The notes under the pieces were generated by a model. The model was not told where the DNA came from, did not search any database, and was given only the letters and a program-made list of their open reading frames with translations. Below are positions 39,769 to 40,750 of a stretch of DNA of 40,750 bases, one piece after another. Source of the stretch: JBBDXA01 sp040902585 (GTDB lineage: Bacteria > Planctomycetota > Phycisphaerae > Phycisphaerales > Phycisphaeraceae); contig JBBDXA010000070.1 in NCBI GenBank assembly GCA_040902585.1, positions 1 to 40,750 on the forward strand, in the 5' to 3' direction. Made by a program: the position numbers and the translations under genes. Position 1 is the first letter of the stretch. Each line of letters begins with the position of its first letter.

Positions 39769-40640
39769 CATTTCTTCCGCTTGGGCCCTTTGACCAGCCC
39801 GCGCAGCACTTCAAGGTTCACCGCGTCCCATGGTTTGCCTTGCGGCGTGTCTTCCTTGGCGGTCTCAAGAATCTTGGGCACGCGCTTCAGCTTCGCGTCG
39901 TTGACGATCACGGCAAAGGCGTCCAGTGCGACGTGGCCCAGGCCGATGTGCTCGTGGCGATCGACGCGTGAGCCGCGGGCGACCTTCGAGTCGTTCATGT
40001 GAACGCAGCGCACCGCATCCAGCCCTACGACCGCATCGCACTTATCGAGCACCGCCTTCGCGCCGGCCTTGCTGGTGAGGTCGTAGCCTGCCGCCAGCAG
40101 GTGAGCGGTATCAAGGCACACCGCCAGCCGCTCCGGCTCGCGCACACCTTGGATGATGTGTTGCAGGTGCTCAAAGCGGTAACCCAGATTCGTGCCCTGG
40201 CCCGCGGTGATCTCCAGCAGGGTGACCGTCTTGCAGCCTGCCGTCGCATCATGCACTTCATCCAGCGCGGCGATGATGCGATTCAAACCTTCCTCTTCGC
40301 CTTCGCCCAGGTGTGAACCCGGATGCGTCACGAGGTACGGAATCTTCAATGCCTCGCAACGTTCGATCTCTTCGCGGAAGAGGGCGATGGACTTGGCGCG
40401 GTTGTCCGCGCCGGGCGGACTGGCGAGGTTGATGAGATAGCTGTCGTGACTGACGACGCTTTTGATGCCGGTCTCTTTGCGATGGGTGAACCAGGCGTCG
40501 ATTTCATCCTGCGCGAGGGGTTTGACCTGCCACTGCCGCTGGTTCTTGGTGAAGACCTGCACGCAGTCCATGTCGAGTTTCTGGGCGTCGAGCAGGGCGT
40601 TATGCAGGCCGCCGGAGATGGAGAGGTGGGAACCGAACAT
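39768..40640 (-). CDS. nfo: Endonuclease IV
   Basis: The 290-residue protein begins MFGSHLSISGGLHNALLDAQ and carries the metal-binding signatures of AP endonuclease family 2: VTHPGSHLGEG, LLEITAGQGTNLGY, VCLDTAHLLAAGYDL and HMNDSKVARGSRVDRHEHIG. It cleaves DNA 5' to abasic sites during base-excision repair and uses three zinc ions. ATG 40640 is chosen because it matches the family N-terminus; the frame is open 13 codons further upstream. Nothing is assigned in the last 110 bp of the window. The gene is alone, with a repeat at its 3' end. Confidence 0.94.
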   Translation of the reverse strand: MFGSHLSISGGLHNALLDAQKLDMDCVQVFTKNQRQWQVKPLAQDEIDAWFTHRKETGIKSVVSHDSYLINLASPPGADNRAKSIALFREEIERCEALKIPYLVTHPGSHLGEGEEEGLNRIIAALDEVHDATAGCKTVTLLEITAGQGTNLGYRFEHLQHIIQGVREPERLAVCLDTAHLLAAGYDLTSKAGAKAVLDKCDAVVGLDAVRCVHMNDSKVARGSRVDRHEHIGLGHVALDAFAVIVNDAKLKRVPKILETAKEDTPQGKPWDAVNLEVLRGLVKGPKRKK

Positions 40641-40750
40641 CTTTACTTTGCCTCGTGGTTGTATTGCGCCGTTGGTCAATAGCTCCCGGCCCAGGGGCGC
40701 ACAAGGTTCATCGGGCCGGGGCTTGCGCGGACTCCAGCCCCAGCCACCCG

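Overview
The window looks like chromosome from a high-GC member of the Planctomycetota, probably class Phycisphaerae. The evidence is the mix of families: a Tat-exported DUF1501 protein, a secreted protein with FG-GAP/VCBS calcium loops, a PQQ-type propeller with an N-terminal NWPQWRG motif, a type IV prepilin-like protein with an H-x9-DG C-terminus, a fibro-slime domain protein, a Gfo/Idh/MocA oxidoreductase, and an RNase HII relative with an IDEAGYGP N-terminus. No 16S rRNA gene is present, so the class is an inference.

Layout. 1-8.8 kb (+): the 3' part of an HrpB-type DEAH helicase, then a 2066-residue protein that joins a transglutaminase-like region, a DUF4011/SF1 helicase, a Vsr-like nuclease and DUF3320. 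9.0-12.5 kb (+): DUF1501 protein, small exported protein, Gfo/Idh/MocA protein. 12.6-14.5 kb (-): fibro-slime protein and a GGQ release-factor-like protein, divergent from a CPBP membrane protease (+). 15.7-18.9 kb (-): an orphan N6-adenine methyltransferase, a tRNA-Glu(CUC) with recognisable promoter and terminator, and an RNase HII relative. 19.0-24.1 kb (-): exported TPR-like protein, polysaccharide deacetylase, SAM methyltransferase, FG-GAP protein. 24.6-28.1 kb (+): membrane-anchored HEAT protein translationally coupled to a pilin-like protein, then a CAP-domain protein after a 577-bp gene-free stretch. 28.1-32.2 kb (-): DUF433/DUF5615 toxin-antitoxin pair, three membrane or exported proteins, PQQ propeller. 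32.3-34.1 kb (+): outer-membrane barrel, His-rich membrane protein, orphan antitoxin-like protein. 34.1-40.6 kb: HemW, FHA protein, zinc-ribbon protein, lipoprotein, DciA-like protein, shikimate kinase, uracil phosphoribosyltransferase and endonuclease IV.

Most genes are ordinary housekeeping or cell-envelope genes. What stands out is the density of hairpin-forming repeats. One class shares an architecture but not a sequence: tandem units of 7-10 bp, usually arranged as two complementary arms around a loop. These usually abut gene 3' ends. In hrpB, hemW and a membrane-protein gene they lie inside the reading frame and are translated. A second class is REP-like, with a core GCACCATCCCG-N2-AGGGTGGTGC; one locus is a 78-bp tandem and another is bounded by an 11-bp terminal inverted repeat. 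A third is a GC-rich palindrome found in frame in both helicase genes. All calls were made by reading the sequence; no database search was run.
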